This document shows, one piece after another, positions 1-9,001 of a DNA stretch of 64,000 nt. The stretch is taken from positions 124,001 through 188,000 of the forward strand of contig NZ_PYGA01000015.1 of the NCBI RefSeq assembly GCF_003014485.1, written 5' to 3'. The stretch's first letter is position 1, and the number at the start of each line of letters is the position of its first letter. The stretch is from Murinocardiopsis flavida (GTDB taxonomy: Bacteria > Actinomycetota > Actinomycetes > Streptosporangiales > Streptosporangiaceae). Both the position numbers and the translations under genes were made by a program. The notes beneath the pieces are model-generated. The model did not search any database. It saw only the letters and a list, made by a program, of their open reading frames with translations, and had not been told where the DNA came from.

Positions 1-2
1 TG

Positions 3-335
3 GTCAGCGCCGGGGACAACCCCGAACGGCTGCGTGGTGAGTCCTCGTTCGCGCATCTGTGCGCGGCGGCTCCGGTCCCGGCGTCCTCGGGGCGCACGCA
101 CCGGCACCGGCTCAACCGCGGCGGTGACCGCCAGGCCAACAAGGCCTTGCACACGATCGTGCTGGTGCGGATGCGTTATGACGCCCGTACCCGTGCCTAC
201 GTCGCCCGGCGCACCGCCGAGGGAATGTCCAAGAAGGACGTCATCCGATGCCTCAAACGCTACGTGGCCCGTGAGACCTACCAGCATCTACCGCGCCAGC
301 ATCTGACCGAAGAACAGCTCCTGCAAGCCGCTTGA
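3..335 (+). CDS. IS110-family transposase, C-terminal part (cut by window edge)
   Basis: The open frame enters from the left edge and ends in TGA at 333-335. The visible 110 residues match the C-terminal IS116/IS110/IS902 domain: a G-D-N-P-E-R-L-R-G-E-S segment, the PASSGRTHRHRLNRGGDRQAN block typical of actinobacterial IS110 elements, then a basic helical tail. The catalytic N-terminal DEDD domain would lie outside the window, so completeness cannot be judged. IS110 elements lack long terminal inverted repeats, and I see no obvious element end in the roughly 120 bases after the stop. Its position directly before a DUF234-type ATPase suggests that the left edge is an insertion-prone spot. Confidence 0.8.
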   Translation, partial: VSAGDNPERLRGESSFAHLCAAAPVPASSGRTHRHRLNRGGDRQANKALHTIVLVRMRYDARTRAYVARRTAEGMSKKDVIRCLKRYVARETYQHLPRQHLTEEQLLQAA

Positions 336-454
336 CATCTATAGGAGCTTCCCCACCCGGCCGGACATGCCGGCCATGCCCCGGCCCGGAGTTCGCGTCC
401 GGTTCGCCTGCGCCGATGAGAGCAGGCGACCACGCGGAACACACTCGCTCGAAC

Positions 455-487
455 ATAGAAGTACAATTTATAGAAACGTACTTCTAT
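455..487 (+). promoter_or_regulatory. AT-rich palindromic promoter/operator of the DUF234 ATPase gene
   Basis: A perfect 10 bp inverted repeat, ATAGAAGTAC (455-464) and GTACTTCTAT (478-487), flanks a 13 bp AT-rich centre. It ends three bases before the ribosome binding site AAGGAG at 490-495. The AT content is far below the surroundings in GC. The arrangement suggests an operator overlapping the promoter, possibly for autoregulation. No regulator is encoded next to it, so the binding protein is unknown. Confidence 0.55.
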
Positions 488-503
488 ACAAGGAGACGAC
501 CCT

Positions 504-1979
504 GTGGACAAGCCCGTCGAGATGTTCGACCGCGGCTACGAATGGGCCGCCTTGGACCGGTTCATCAATGACCCGCAGCCGGGCGCCACTCTCGGAGTCG
601 TCTCCGGTCGGCGCCGCCAAGGCAAGACCTACCTGCTCGACGCCGCCTGCCGCGTCGCGGGAGGCTTCTACTTCGGCGCGACCGAGGCAACCGACGCCGA
701 GTCCCTGCGCAGGGTCAGCACCGCGCTCACCGAACACGTCCGGCCCGCCAGCCCGTACCATTTCGCCGACTGGGCGGAAGCCGTCGACGCCCTCCTCGCT
801 CTCGGTGCCGAACGGCCTGTGCCCGTGGTGATCGACGAGTTCCCCTACCTCGCCAGAGCCAATCCGGAGCTGCCGTCCCTCATCCAGGAGGCGTTCCGGC
901 CGCAGCGCGAGCAGCGCACGGGTTCCCGCAGCCGACTGCTGCTGTGCGGCTCGGCCCTGTCCTTCATGGGCAGGCTTCTCTCCGGCAATGCCCCGCTGCG
1001 TGGCCGGGCCGGGCTGGAACTGGTGGTCAGGCCGCTGGACCACCGCCTCGCCGCCGAATTCTGGAACATCGCGGACCCCCGCCTGGCATTGAAGGTCAAC
1101 GCGATCGTCGGCGGCACTCCCGCCTATCGGCGCGAGTTCGCCCGAGGCGACAGCCCGACCGGTCCCGAGGACTTCGACGCCTGGGTCATCCGCACCGTCC
1201 TCAATCCCGAGACACCCCTGTTCCGTGAGGCCCGGTACCTCCTTGCCGAGGAACCCGACCTGCGCGACACGGCTCTGTACCTTTCGGTCTTGGCAGCGGT
1301 CGCCGACGGCAACGCCACCCGCGGTGGAATCGCCGGCTACCTGGAACGCAAGGCGACCGACGTCGCGCACCCCATCAACGTCCTCGAAGACGCCGGACTG
1401 CTGCAACGAGACTCAGACGCCTTTCGCAACAACCGCCCCACCTACCGCATCGCAGAGCCGCTGGTCGGCTTCTACCACGCCATCATGCGCCCGGTCTGGG
1501 ACCAGCTGGAACGCCCCGGAAGCGCCGCACGCGTCTGGCAGGCCAGCCGCCGACGCTTTACCAACAACGTCCTCGGCCCCCACTTCGAGCAGGTCTGCCG
1601 CGAATGGGCGCTGCACCACGCGGACCCCGAACTCCTCGGCGGCCTGCCCGCCCGCGTCGGACACGGTGTCGTCCACGACCCCAGTGCCCGCACCGGCCAC
1701 GAGGTCGACGCTGCTGTCATCGGAGTCGCCGACGGCGCCAAACCCCCGCTGCTGGCGATCGGAGAGGCCAAGTGGAACGACACCATGGGCATCGCCCACA
1801 TCGAGCGCCTCCAGCACATCCGTGAACTCATCGCCCGCGCGGGGAAATACGACACCGGCCGCACTCGGCTCATCTGCTTCAGTGGAGCAGGCTTCAACGA
1901 CAAGGCACGCTCCGCTGCCGATGCCTCCTCTGACATCCTGCTGGTCGATCTGCCGACCCTGTACGGCCAGGGGAGCTGA
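504..1979 (+). CDS. ATP-binding protein of the ATPase_2/DUF234 family
   Basis: This 491-residue protein starts at GTG 504, nine bases after AAGGAG. The N-terminal half is a STAND/AAA-like ATPase: Walker A GRRRQGKT at about residues 35-42, and Walker B VVIDEFPYL near residue 110-118. A winged-helix-like segment follows at about 260-330 (ATRGGIAGYL, then VLEDAGLL). The C-terminal quarter has the DUF234 pattern, E-V-D near 397 and G-E-A-K-W near 421, which resembles a PD-(D/E)xK nuclease core. Such proteins are widespread and scattered in prokaryotes with no firm function. A role as a nuclease-coupled ATPase of mobile or defence type is inference. The adjacent transposase remnant and unusual AT-rich promoter support acquisition by transfer. 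Confidence 0.85.
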   Translation: MDKPVEMFDRGYEWAALDRFINDPQPGATLGVVSGRRRQGKTYLLDAACRVAGGFYFGATEATDAESLRRVSTALTEHVRPASPYHFADWAEAVDALLALGAERPVPVVIDEFPYLARANPELPSLIQEAFRPQREQRTGSRSRLLLCGSALSFMGRLLSGNAPLRGRAGLELVVRPLDHRLAAEFWNIADPRLALKVNAIVGGTPAYRREFARGDSPTGPEDFDAWVIRTVLNPETPLFREARYLLAEEPDLRDTALYLSVLAAVADGNATRGGIAGYLERKATDVAHPINVLEDAGLLQRDSDAFRNNRPTYRIAEPLVGFYHAIMRPVWDQLERPGSAARVWQASRRRFTNNVLGPHFEQVCREWALHHADPELLGGLPARVGHGVVHDPSARTGHEVDAAVIGVADGAKPPLLAIGEAKWNDTMGIAHIERLQHIRELIARAGKYDTGRTRLICFSGAGFNDKARSAADASSDILLVDLPTLYGQGS

Positions 1980-2110
1980 GAACGAACCCTCCGGCGCACC
2001 CCCACCGCGCGCGGCGTGGCGGGGGTGGTCCGCCTCGGGGAACGGGTCTGGTTGGATCCGTACCGGGGCCGACCGGCCGATGGGGCACGACCTCGACAGG
2101 GGGAGCAGGA

Positions 2111-2608
2111 ATGGGCGACGAGCGCGAGGACCTCACCTACGCGTTGTTCGGGACAGCGATGCGCGAACTGGCGCAGACCATCGCCGACGACGGCTACGAG
2201 CCCGACATCATCCTCTCGATCGCCCGCGGCGGGCTCTTCGTCGCAGGCGGCCTGGGGTACGCGCTGGATGTGAAGAACCTGCACGTCATGAACGTCGAGT
2301 TCTACACCGGGGTCGGCGAGACCCTGGACATGCCGGTCATGCTGCCGCCCGTGCCCAACGCGGTCGACCTCAGCCGCAAGAAGGTGCTCGTCGCCGACGA
2401 CGTCGCCGACACCGGCAAGACCCTGAAGCTCGTGCACGACTTCTGCGCCGCGCACGTCGCCGAGGTCCGCAGCGCGGTCGTCTACGAGAAGTCGCAGTCC
2501 CTCGTGAAGTGCGAGTACGTGTGGAAGCGCACCGATCAGTGGATCAACTTCCCGTGGTCGGTCCTGCCGCCCGTCGTCCACCGCCCCGACCAGGTCCGCG
2601 ACGCGTGA
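2111..2608 (+). CDS. Phosphoribosyltransferase family protein
   Basis: This 165-residue type I phosphoribosyltransferase-like protein has the PRPP-binding loop VLVADDVADTGKTL near residue 95 and an IARGGLFVAGGL segment near residue 38. It is compact, like the archaeal/actinobacterial xanthine-guanine or Hpt-like enzymes. The substrate base cannot be told from sequence, and some relatives act on thio-substituted or non-nucleotide substrates. The ATG at 2111 follows an AGGGGGAGCAGGA purine tract. It stands alone, convergent with the two-component system to its right. Confidence 0.8.
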   Translation: MGDEREDLTYALFGTAMRELAQTIADDGYEPDIILSIARGGLFVAGGLGYALDVKNLHVMNVEFYTGVGETLDMPVMLPPVPNAVDLSRKKVLVADDVADTGKTLKLVHDFCAAHVAEVRSAVVYEKSQSLVKCEYVWKRTDQWINFPWSVLPPVVHRPDQVRDA

Positions 2609-2674
2609 CCGCCCGGTGCGGGGGCGCCTGACCGCCCGACGCGGGGGCGCCTGACGGCCCGACGCGGGGGCGGA
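2606..2674. repeat. Three tandem 23 bp repeats between convergent genes
   Basis: Units at 2606-2628, 2629-2651 and 2652-2674 follow TGACCGCCCGACGCGGGGGC with one to three differences each. The first unit contains the TGA stop of the phosphoribosyltransferase gene. The last ends three bases before the stop of the convergent response-regulator gene. Confidence 0.85.
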
Positions 2675-2676
2675 GA

Positions 2677-3351
2677 CTACGCGCCGGGCCGCCTCGTGGC
2701 CCCGGCCCGCACCAGGCCGGACTCGTAGGCGAGCACGACGAGTTGGGCGCGGTCGCGCGCGTCGAGCTTGGTCATCGACCGGTTCACGTGCGTCTTCACC
2801 GTCGCGGGGCTCAACGACAGCACCCGCCCGATCTCCTTGTTGGACATCCCCCGCGCGACCAGTGCGAGCACCTCGGACTCCCGCGCGGTCAGTGGGCTCA
2901 ACCGGTCGGTGTCGGGGGGCGGACCGGGGGCGGCGGCGAACGCCTCGGACAGCGTCCGCGCGGCGTTCGGGCTGAACAGGGTCTGGCCGGCGACAACGGT
3001 GCGCACGGCGTCGCGCAGCCCCTCAGGGCCGATGTCCTTGGAGATGAACCCGCTCGCACCGGCGCGTACCGCGTCGATGACGTACTCGTCGATCTCGTAG
3101 GTCGTCAGCATCAGCACCCTGACCGCGCGCCGGCCGTCGAGGATGCGCCGGGCCGCCGAGAGCCCGTCGAGCACCGGCATGCGGATGTCCATCAGGACCA
3201 CATCGGGCCGGTGCTCGGCGGCCAGGTCGACGGCCGCGGCGCCGTCCGCCGCCTCGGCGACGACGGCGATGTCGCCGTCCCGCTCGCACAGCACCCTCAG
3301 TCCGGTGCGCACCATGACCTGGTCGTCCGCCAGTACCACCCGGATCGTCAT
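2677..3351 (-). CDS. NarL/LuxR-family response regulator
   Basis: The protein has 224 residues. The receiver domain (about 1-120) has the acidic pair DD at residues 9-10, the phospho-acceptor Asp in VVLMDIRMP near 55, Thr in LMLTT and Lys in FISKD. The C-terminal LuxR-type helix-turn-helix (about 150-215) reads LTARESEVLALVARGMSNKEIG, then TVKTHV. The ATG at 3351 overlaps the kinase stop in an ATGA, so the pair is translationally coupled. It should be phosphorylated by the upstream kinase. The divergent multicopper oxidase gene is a plausible target. A weak inverted repeat, CCGCAT (4547-4552) and ATGCGG (4560-4565), lies in the shared intergenic space, but no binding is shown. Confidence 0.93.
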   Translation of the reverse strand: MTIRVVLADDQVMVRTGLRVLCERDGDIAVVAEAADGAAAVDLAAEHRPDVVLMDIRMPVLDGLSAARRILDGRRAVRVLMLTTYEIDEYVIDAVRAGASGFISKDIGPEGLRDAVRTVVAGQTLFSPNAARTLSEAFAAAPGPPPDTDRLSPLTARESEVLALVARGMSNKEIGRVLSLSPATVKTHVNRSMTKLDARDRAQLVVLAYESGLVRAGATRRPGA

Positions 3352-4505
3352 GACGCGCCCTTCAACGGGATGTCGGCCCGGACCGACCAGCCCGGCCCGG
3401 CGTCGTCGGCCGCTCCGTAGCGGAGTTCGCCGCCCAGGACCCCGACCCGTTCCGCCATCCCGCTCAGGCCCGACCCGGCGCGGTGCGCCGGCCGGTCGGG
3501 CACGCGCGGGTCCGGGCCGTCGTCGCGGACGGTGACGCGGACGGCGGCGTCGCCGACCGCGACGTCCACCCCGACCGAGGCGGCACCGGAATGCCGCAGC
3601 GCGTTGGTCAGCGACTCCTGGACGACCCTGTACACGGTGAGCTCCACGGCGGGGCGCAGGGCGGCCATGTCGCCGCTGAGCGTGAGAACGGCGCTCATCC
3701 CCGTCGCGCGGACCGCGTCGAGCAGGTCGTGGAGCTGGCCGACACCGAGCGGGACGTCGGCGCCGCCGCCCCGGCGCTCCCGCAGCACGGCGATCGTGCT
3801 GCGCAGGTCCCGCATCGCGTCCTCGTTCGCCGCGCGGACCGACGCGATGGCGGCCTTGGCGCGTTCCGGGTGGCCGTCGATGCTCTCGGCGGCGACGCTC
3901 GCCTGGATGCCGACCACCGTCACCGTGTGCGCGAGCACGTCGTGCAGGTCCCGTGCCGCGCGCAGCCGTTCGGCGGTGGTCCGCTGAAGGAACTCCTGTT
4001 CGGCGAGGCACAGCCGGAGTTCGGCCTCCTCGTCCAGCGCGCGGCGGCTGCGCAGCGCCTCCCCGAGCAGCACGAGGACGACCAGCAGGATCGCGCTCAC
4101 CGCCGTTTCGTACAGCACCTGGAGCGCGGGTTCGGCGTCCGCGCCGAGGATCCGGTACGGCACCTCACCGGCCGTGGCCAGCGAGAGCGCGCCGACCGCC
4201 CACCGCAGGTGCCCCGCCGCCGCAGCGGTGAAGAGCTGGAGGCCGATCGCCGACGCGGGCTCGAATGCGGGCACCCCGATCGCGATGGCGATGAAGTAGC
4301 AGGTGAAGGCGCCGACGAGGGCGACGCGCGGGGCGTGGCGCGCCGCGGCCGCCCAGGCGCCGATGACGCACACCGCGACGACCACGACCGCGTCGGGAAA
4401 CGGCGCGGGCGGGTCGCTGGAGATCCTCGTCGCGGCCAGCATCACGCCTATGACGAACACGGCTCCGGCGAGATCGCAGCCGGGTCCGAACCGTAAGCGC
4501 CGCAC
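3348..4505 (-). CDS. Sensor histidine kinase, HisKA_3 type
   Basis: The protein has 385 residues. About five hydrophobic segments fill residues 10-150 and make a membrane sensor of the DesK/NarX-like actinobacterial class. The dimerisation/phospho-acceptor helix reads AARDLHDVLAHTV, with the conserved His-Asp, near residue 185. The HATPase_c domain follows with the N-box E-S-L-T-N-A-L-R-H near 290 and the G-boxes DDGPDP and GSGLSGMAERV. It is the first gene of a two-gene unit with the response regulator. The stimulus is unknown. The neighbouring multicopper oxidase suggests metal, redox or envelope stress, but this is inference from location only. Confidence 0.93.
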   Translation of the reverse strand: MRRLRFGPGCDLAGAVFVIGVMLAATRISSDPPAPFPDAVVVVAVCVIGAWAAAARHAPRVALVGAFTCYFIAIAIGVPAFEPASAIGLQLFTAAAAGHLRWAVGALSLATAGEVPYRILGADAEPALQVLYETAVSAILLVVLVLLGEALRSRRALDEEAELRLCLAEQEFLQRTTAERLRAARDLHDVLAHTVTVVGIQASVAAESIDGHPERAKAAIASVRAANEDAMRDLRSTIAVLRERRGGGADVPLGVGQLHDLLDAVRATGMSAVLTLSGDMAALRPAVELTVYRVVQESLTNALRHSGAASVGVDVAVGDAAVRVTVRDDGPDPRVPDRPAHRAGSGLSGMAERVGVLGGELRYGAADDAGPGWSVRADIPLKGAS

Positions 4506-4672
4506 ATCGGGATCCTAGGACGAAACGGGCGGCCGCACGAGTGCCGCCGCATACCGCGGATGCGGTACACGGTCGCGCCGAAACGCCGATGCCCGCGCCC
4601 CGGCCCGCCTCCTAGGCTCGCGGCTCGACGGGGCGCACCGGCGCACGTCCCTGCATTTCTGCAAGGAGGATC

Positions 4673-6238
4673 ATGGCCCGGTCCCGCGGACCCGTCCGCC
4701 GTTTCCTGAAGTGGACGGCTGCCGTCGTCGCCGTCCTGCTCGCGGCCGGGCTGGGCGTGTCCACCTGGGTGTACTTCGCCGCGTACCAGACGAACGCCGG
4801 CGACCTCGCGTTCGAGAACAGGGTGCGGATCCCGCCGCTGCTCGAACCGGAGGTGGACGGCGACGGCCGCAAGCGGTTCGACCTCACCCTCCAGCAGGGG
4901 CGCAGCGAGTTCCTCCCCGGCAGGCAGACCGACACGTGGGGGGTCAACGGCGCCTACCTCGGGCCGACGATTCGGGTGTCGCGGGGCGACAAGGTCGCGA
5001 TGGACGTCCGCAACGAGCTGCCCGACACCACCACCGTCCACTGGCACGGGATGCGCCTGCCGGCGAAGATGGACGGCGGCCCGCACCAGACCATCGGCGC
5101 CGGAAAGACCTGGTCGCCGTATTGGACGGTCGACCAGCCGGCGGCGAGTCTCTGGTACCATCCGCACCTGCACGGCGAGACCGCCAAGCACGTCTACCGC
5201 GGGGTCACCGGCATGCTCATCGTGGACGACGACACCGTGCCGAAGGACCTCCCCAGCGAGTACGGCGTCGACGACATCCCCCTTGTGGTGCAGGACAAGA
5301 AGTTCACCGAGGACGGCCGGCTCGACCTGGACGCCCCCGGGCCCCTCGGCCTCCAGTCGACCTACGGGCTGCTCGGGGACCAGATCCTCGTCAATGGCAC
5401 CCGCGACCCGTACCTGGAGGTGGGGGCCGAGCGGGTTCGGTTCCGCCTGCTGAACGGCTCCAATGCCCGGTCGTTCAACTTCGGGTTCGCCGACGACCGC
5501 TCGTTCTCGCTGATCGGCACCGACAGTGGGCTGCTGCCGAAGCCGGTGAGAATGAACCGGGTGCGGCTGTCGGCCGGCGAGCGCGCCGAGATCGTCGCCG
5601 ACTTGACCCCGGGCGAGGAGGTCGTCCTGCGCAGCTTCGCGCCCAAGGAGGGCGGCGGCTTCCCCCAGGACCGGCTCGCGGGCGCCGACGACGAGTTCGA
5701 CCTCGTGGAGATCCGCGCCAAGGACCGGCTCACGGAGGCGAAGCCCCTGCCGGAGAGGCTGGCGGACACCCCGGAGATCACCCCCGGCAAGGACGCGGTC
5801 GAGCGCGACTTCGAGCTCAGCGGCACCTCCAAGATCAACGGGGACACGATGGACATGCGCCGCATCGACGAGGTCGTCCCGGCCGGCGCCACCGAGATCT
5901 GGACGGTGCGCAACCCGGGCAACCCGCACAGCTTCCACATCCACGAGGTCGCGTTCCGCGTGCTCGACATCAACGGGGAACCGCCGCCCCCCGCCATGCG
6001 CGGCCGCAAGGACACCGTCTACCTGCCGCCGAGCGCCACCGCCCGGCTCGCGGTCCAGTTCGGCCCGCACACCGACCCGGACACCCCGTACATGTTCCAC
6101 TGCCACATGCTGGAGCACGAGGACCAGGGGATGATGGGGCAGTTCACCATCGTCGAACCGGGCACCGAGGACCAGGCCCCCCGACGCCTCCCCGGCGGGA
6201 ACGGCGGCGGGGGCGGCGGGGACCACGACCACCACTGA
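4673..6238 (+). CDS. Multicopper oxidase, membrane-anchored
   Basis: This 521-residue enzyme of the CueO/laccase-like family oxidises substrates and reduces oxygen to water at four copper ions. All four copper motifs are visible: VHWHG near residue 123, WYHPHLHG near 162, HSFHIHE near 422 and the type 1 site FHCHMLEHEDQGMM near 473. A single N-terminal hydrophobic helix (about 14-34) directs it outside the membrane. No twin-arginine motif is evident. The C-terminus ends in a Gly-rich segment and DHDHH, a possible extra metal ligand. AAGGAGG at 4663-4669 fixes the ATG at 4673. It is divergent from the two-component pair. Confidence 0.93.
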   Translation: MARSRGPVRRFLKWTAAVVAVLLAAGLGVSTWVYFAAYQTNAGDLAFENRVRIPPLLEPEVDGDGRKRFDLTLQQGRSEFLPGRQTDTWGVNGAYLGPTIRVSRGDKVAMDVRNELPDTTTVHWHGMRLPAKMDGGPHQTIGAGKTWSPYWTVDQPAASLWYHPHLHGETAKHVYRGVTGMLIVDDDTVPKDLPSEYGVDDIPLVVQDKKFTEDGRLDLDAPGPLGLQSTYGLLGDQILVNGTRDPYLEVGAERVRFRLLNGSNARSFNFGFADDRSFSLIGTDSGLLPKPVRMNRVRLSAGERAEIVADLTPGEEVVLRSFAPKEGGGFPQDRLAGADDEFDLVEIRAKDRLTEAKPLPERLADTPEITPGKDAVERDFELSGTSKINGDTMDMRRIDEVVPAGATEIWTVRNPGNPHSFHIHEVAFRVLDINGEPPPPAMRGRKDTVYLPPSATARLAVQFGPHTDPDTPYMFHCHMLEHEDQGMMGQFTIVEPGTEDQAPRRLPGGNGGGGGGDHDHH

Positions 6239-6343
6239 CACTGACACCACTGACACCGAACCCCCGACCGCCCCCGGCGGCCGAGACCCCTGGGATCCAG
6301 GCGGCAGAGGAGCGGGCGCCCCCCATCACCCACGGAGCCGACC

Positions 6344-6979
6344 ATGACAGACACCAGCGGCCCGAACGGCACCGATTCCGACCCGATCGAAGTACGCGAC
6401 CTGCGCGCGGACGAGATCCCGCAAGCCGTCGCCGTCATCGCCCGCGGGATGCGCGACAACCCGCTGCACGTCGCCGCGTACGGCCCGGACCCGGACCGGC
6501 GGCTGCGCTGCCATGGGCGGTTGGTCGGCGGGATGTTCGGCGTCTCCCCCGCGATGCGGCACATCTGCGCCATCCGCAACGGCGCCGTCGTCGGGTTGAC
6601 CGGCGTCGCGCCGGTGGACACCTGCCGGTTGTCCACCGGGCAGAAGGTGCGCCTGCTGCCGGCGCTCGCCGCGCTGGGGCCGTCGGCCGTCGCCAAGGTG
6701 CTCTCCTGGACGGGCACCTGGTCGAAGCACGACCCCAATGAGCCGCACGTCCATCTGGGCCCGCTCGCCGTGGACGCCGCCCTGCAAGGGCGGGGCATCG
6801 GATCCCGCATCATGCGCGAGCACTGCCGCCGCCTCGACGCCGCGGGAGAATCCGGCTACCTGGAGACCGACAAGGCCGCCAACGTCGCGTTCTACGAGCG
6901 CTTCGGCTACACGGTGACCGCGGAGGCCGAGGTGATCGGGGTACCCAACTGGTTCATGCGCCGCGCCGCGCGCACCTGA
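6344..6979 (+). CDS. GNAT-family N-acetyltransferase
   Basis: This 211-residue protein transfers an acetyl group from acetyl-CoA to an unknown amine. The acetyl-CoA motif A is clear: HLGPLAVDAALQGRGIGSRIM around residue 145 (Q-G-R-G-I-G). The family-typical YLETDKAANVAFYERFGY follows near residue 178. It starts at ATG 6344 after CACGGAGCC. It lies 105 bases after the oxidase in the same direction and could be co-transcribed with it. The next gene starts 207 bases downstream. Confidence 0.9.
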   Translation: MTDTSGPNGTDSDPIEVRDLRADEIPQAVAVIARGMRDNPLHVAAYGPDPDRRLRCHGRLVGGMFGVSPAMRHICAIRNGAVVGLTGVAPVDTCRLSTGQKVRLLPALAALGPSAVAKVLSWTGTWSKHDPNEPHVHLGPLAVDAALQGRGIGSRIMREHCRRLDAAGESGYLETDKAANVAFYERFGYTVTAEAEVIGVPNWFMRRAART

Positions 6980-7186
6980 GGACACCCGCGGACACCCGCG
7001 GCCGAAAGCGTCCCCGCCGCCCCATGCCGCGCCTGTCCTCCCTGGTCGACCGCGTTCCATGGCGCGTCTGCCCGCCGGATTCCAGGGCGGCGGCGTTCAG
7101 TGGGCCTTCGCCGACCCGGCGGCCGGGTACCGATAGAGGCGGGCCCGGATGATCGGCCGCATCGCGGCGGCGGGAAAATCCAGGAC

Positions 7187-8251
7187 ATGACGACCGAGAC
7201 CCCATTGCTTCCCGCGCACGTGCGCGACGAGTTCGCCCCCGAGACGCTGTACCTGAACACCGCCACCTATGGACTCGCGCCCCGCGTGGCGAGCGAGGCG
7301 GTGCACGCGTTCGAGCGCAAACGGGCGGGCGGGCACTCGCTGGCGGCCGAATGCGACGACGCGGTGGCGCGCAGCAGGGCCGCGTTCGCGCGGATCGTCG
7401 GCCTGCCCGCCGAGCGGATCGCCGTGGGTGCGCAGGTGTCGCAGCTCGTCGGGCTCGTCGCGGCGAGCGTGCCCGCCGGTGCCGAGGTGCTGCTCGCCGA
7501 GGGCGACTTCACCTCGCTGCTGTTCCCGTTCCTGGTCGCCGAGCAGCGGGGTGTGCGCGTGCGCTCCGTCCCACTGGAGCGCATCGCGGCCGAGGTGCGG
7601 CCCGACACCGCCCTCGTCGCCGTCTCGATGGTGCAGTCGGCGGACGGCAGGGTCGCCCCGCTCGACGACCTGCTCACCGCGGCGCGCGGCCATTCGGCGC
7701 GGGTGCTCATCGACACCACCCAGTCGGCCGGCTGGCTGCCCATCCCCGCCGACCGCGTCGACTTCCTGGTGTGCGGCGGGTACAAGTGGCTCCTCGGCCC
7801 GCGCGGGACCGGCTTCCTCGGCGGCACCGAGGAGGCGCTCGCGACCCTCACCCCGCTCGCCGCCGGGTGGTACGCGGGCGCCGACGTCTGGTCGTCCATC
7901 TACGGCGCCCCGCTGCGCCTGGCCGAGAACGCGCGGCGGTTCGACCTGTCACCCGCGTGGGCGTCCTGGGTGGGCCACGCACCGGCGCTGGAACTGCTCG
8001 CCGACCTCGGCGAGGCCGCCATCGGCGCGCACGACCGGGCGCTCGCGGCCCGGTTCCGCGCCGGGCTGGGCCTCGCCCCGCAGGACTCCGCGATCGTCTC
8101 CGTCGAGGTGGGCGACGACGCCGCCGCCCGCCTCGCCGAGGCGGGACTGGTCGCCGCCGTACGCGGCGGCCGACTGCGCTGCTCGTTCCACCTCTACACC
8201 ACGGCCGAGGACGTCGACCGCGCGGTCGAACTGGTCGCCAAGGCGCGCTGA
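7187..8251 (+). CDS. Aminotransferase class V-fold PLP-dependent enzyme
   Basis: The protein has 354 residues with the fold of cysteine desulfurase and isopenicillin-N epimerase relatives. The PLP-binding lysine is in [17 protein letters not shown] near residue 204, and [10 protein letters not shown] near 180 supplies the cofactor-binding Asp. The N-terminus [12 protein letters not shown] is typical of class V enzymes acting on small amino acids. The catalytic cysteine loop of true IscS/SufS desulfurases is not evident, so a lyase, epimerase or kynureninase-like role is more likely. An upstream in-frame start at 7100 exists, but the ATG at 7187 (MTTETP) matches the family N-terminus better. 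Confidence 0.85.
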   Translation: MTTETPLLPAHVRDEFAPETLYLNTATYGLAPRVASEAVHAFERKRAGGHSLAAECDDAVARSRAAFARIVGLPAERIAVGAQVSQLVGLVAASVPAGAEVLLAEGDFTSLLFPFLVAEQRGVRVRSVPLERIAAEVRPDTALVAVSMVQSADGRVAPLDDLLTAARGHSARVLIDTTQSAGWLPIPADRVDFLVCGGYKWLLGPRGTGFLGGTEEALATLTPLAAGWYAGADVWSSIYGAPLRLAENARRFDLSPAWASWVGHAPALELLADLGEAAIGAHDRALAARFRAGLGLAPQDSAIVSVEVGDDAAARLAEAGLVAAVRGGRLRCSFHLYTTAEDVDRAVELVAKAR

Positions 8252-8278
8252 GCAGGGCGGCAACGACGGCGGAAACGA

Positions 8279-8311
8279 CGGAAGCCGCCCGGATGATCCG
8301 GACGGCTTCCG
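8279..8311. terminator. Hairpin terminator between the aminotransferase gene and tRNA-Ser
   Basis: CGGAAGCCG (8279-8287) pairs with CGGCTTCCG (8303-8311), and an inner CCGGAT/ATCCGG pairing extends the stem. It lies between converging transcripts and can serve both. Confidence 0.75.
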
Positions 8312-8317
8312 TTGCGG

Positions 8318-8402
8318 CGGTGGAGGAGGGATTTGAACCCTCGGAAGGTCTCCCTTCACGCGCTTTCGAGGCGCGCGCACTCGGCCACTATGCGACTCCA
8401 CC
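8318..8402 (-). tRNA. tRNA-Ser (anticodon CGA)
   Basis: On the minus strand GGTGGAG (8402-8396) and CTCCACC (8325-8319) form the acceptor stem, with G as the discriminator base. The anticodon loop reads CTCGAAA, giving anticodon CGA. A long variable arm (GTGAAGGGAGACCTTC region) marks a class II serine tRNA, and the T-arm contains GGTTCAAATCC. No CCA is encoded. It sits 10 bases before the tadA stop, in the same orientation. Confidence 0.96.
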
Positions 8403-8412
8403 GGGATCAACC

Positions 8413-8916
8413 CTACCGGAATCGGCGGTGTGCGAAGAACGATTTGAGGACCGCCCCGCAGCGGTCGGCGACCGCCTCGCTCACAAGGTCGGGCGGGATC
8501 ACCTCGGGGCGGTGGTTGAGGCGGCGGTCGCGCATGACGTCCCACAGCGACCCCGCCGCGCCCGCCTTCGGGTCGCGCGCCCCGTAGACCACCCGGGCGA
8601 CCCGCGCCAGCACGGCCGCCCCCGCGCACATGGTGCACGGCTCCAGGGTCACCGCCAGCGTGCAGCCGGTGAGCCGCCACCCGCCCAGGTGCTCGGCCGC
8701 GCCGCGCAGCGCCAGCACCTCGGCGTGCGCCGTGGGGTCGCCGGTCGCCTCGCGCTCGTTGTGCCCGGTACCGATGACGGCGCCGGCGGGGTCGAGCACC
8801 ACCGCGCCGACGGGGACGTCGCCGCTCTCGCCGGTGCGCGCGGCTTCGGCGAGGGCCGCCTCGAGCGCGGCGTCGAACCCGGCCCGCGGGCCCGGCGCCG
8901 GTCCGGTGCCGCTCAC
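8413..8916 (-). CDS. tadA: tRNA-specific adenosine deaminase TadA
   Basis: This 167-residue zinc enzyme makes inosine at the wobble base of tRNA-Arg(ACG). The zinc and catalytic motifs are DPTAHAEVLAL (H-A-E) near residue 62 and LEPCTMCAGA (P-C-x-x-C) near 92. The length is normal apart from a 12-residue Pro/Gly-rich N-terminal extension. The two upstream genes encode proteins repeatedly found beside tadA in actinobacteria, and tRNA-Ser(CGA) lies just downstream. Confidence 0.95.
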   Translation of the reverse strand: MSGTGPAPGPRAGFDAALEAALAEAARTGESGDVPVGAVVLDPAGAVIGTGHNEREATGDPTAHAEVLALRGAAEHLGGWRLTGCTLAVTLEPCTMCAGAAVLARVARVVYGARDPKAGAAGSLWDVMRDRRLNHRPEVIPPDLVSEAVADRCGAVLKSFFAHRRFR

Positions 8917-9001
8917 GCCCGCCCGCCTCGTTCCGGACCGCCCATGCCCGCGGCACGCCGTTGCGCGGCACCCGCGCCCGCGGCGCCTCGTTCGGGGCCG
9001 C

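Noticed and set aside
1-1979. A complete IS element or a composite transposon around the DUF234 gene
   Set aside because: The transposase is cut by the window edge, no second copy or end sequence is found after the ATPase gene, and the palindrome at 455-487 does not recur downstream.
4547-4565. CCGCAT-n7-ATGCGG as an assigned response-regulator site
   Set aside because: The arms are only six bases in a GC-rich region and there is no second copy. It is mentioned only as a weak candidate.
8252-8412. Additional tRNA next to tRNA-Ser
   Set aside because: Only one cloverleaf can be drawn. The neighbouring palindrome is a terminator.
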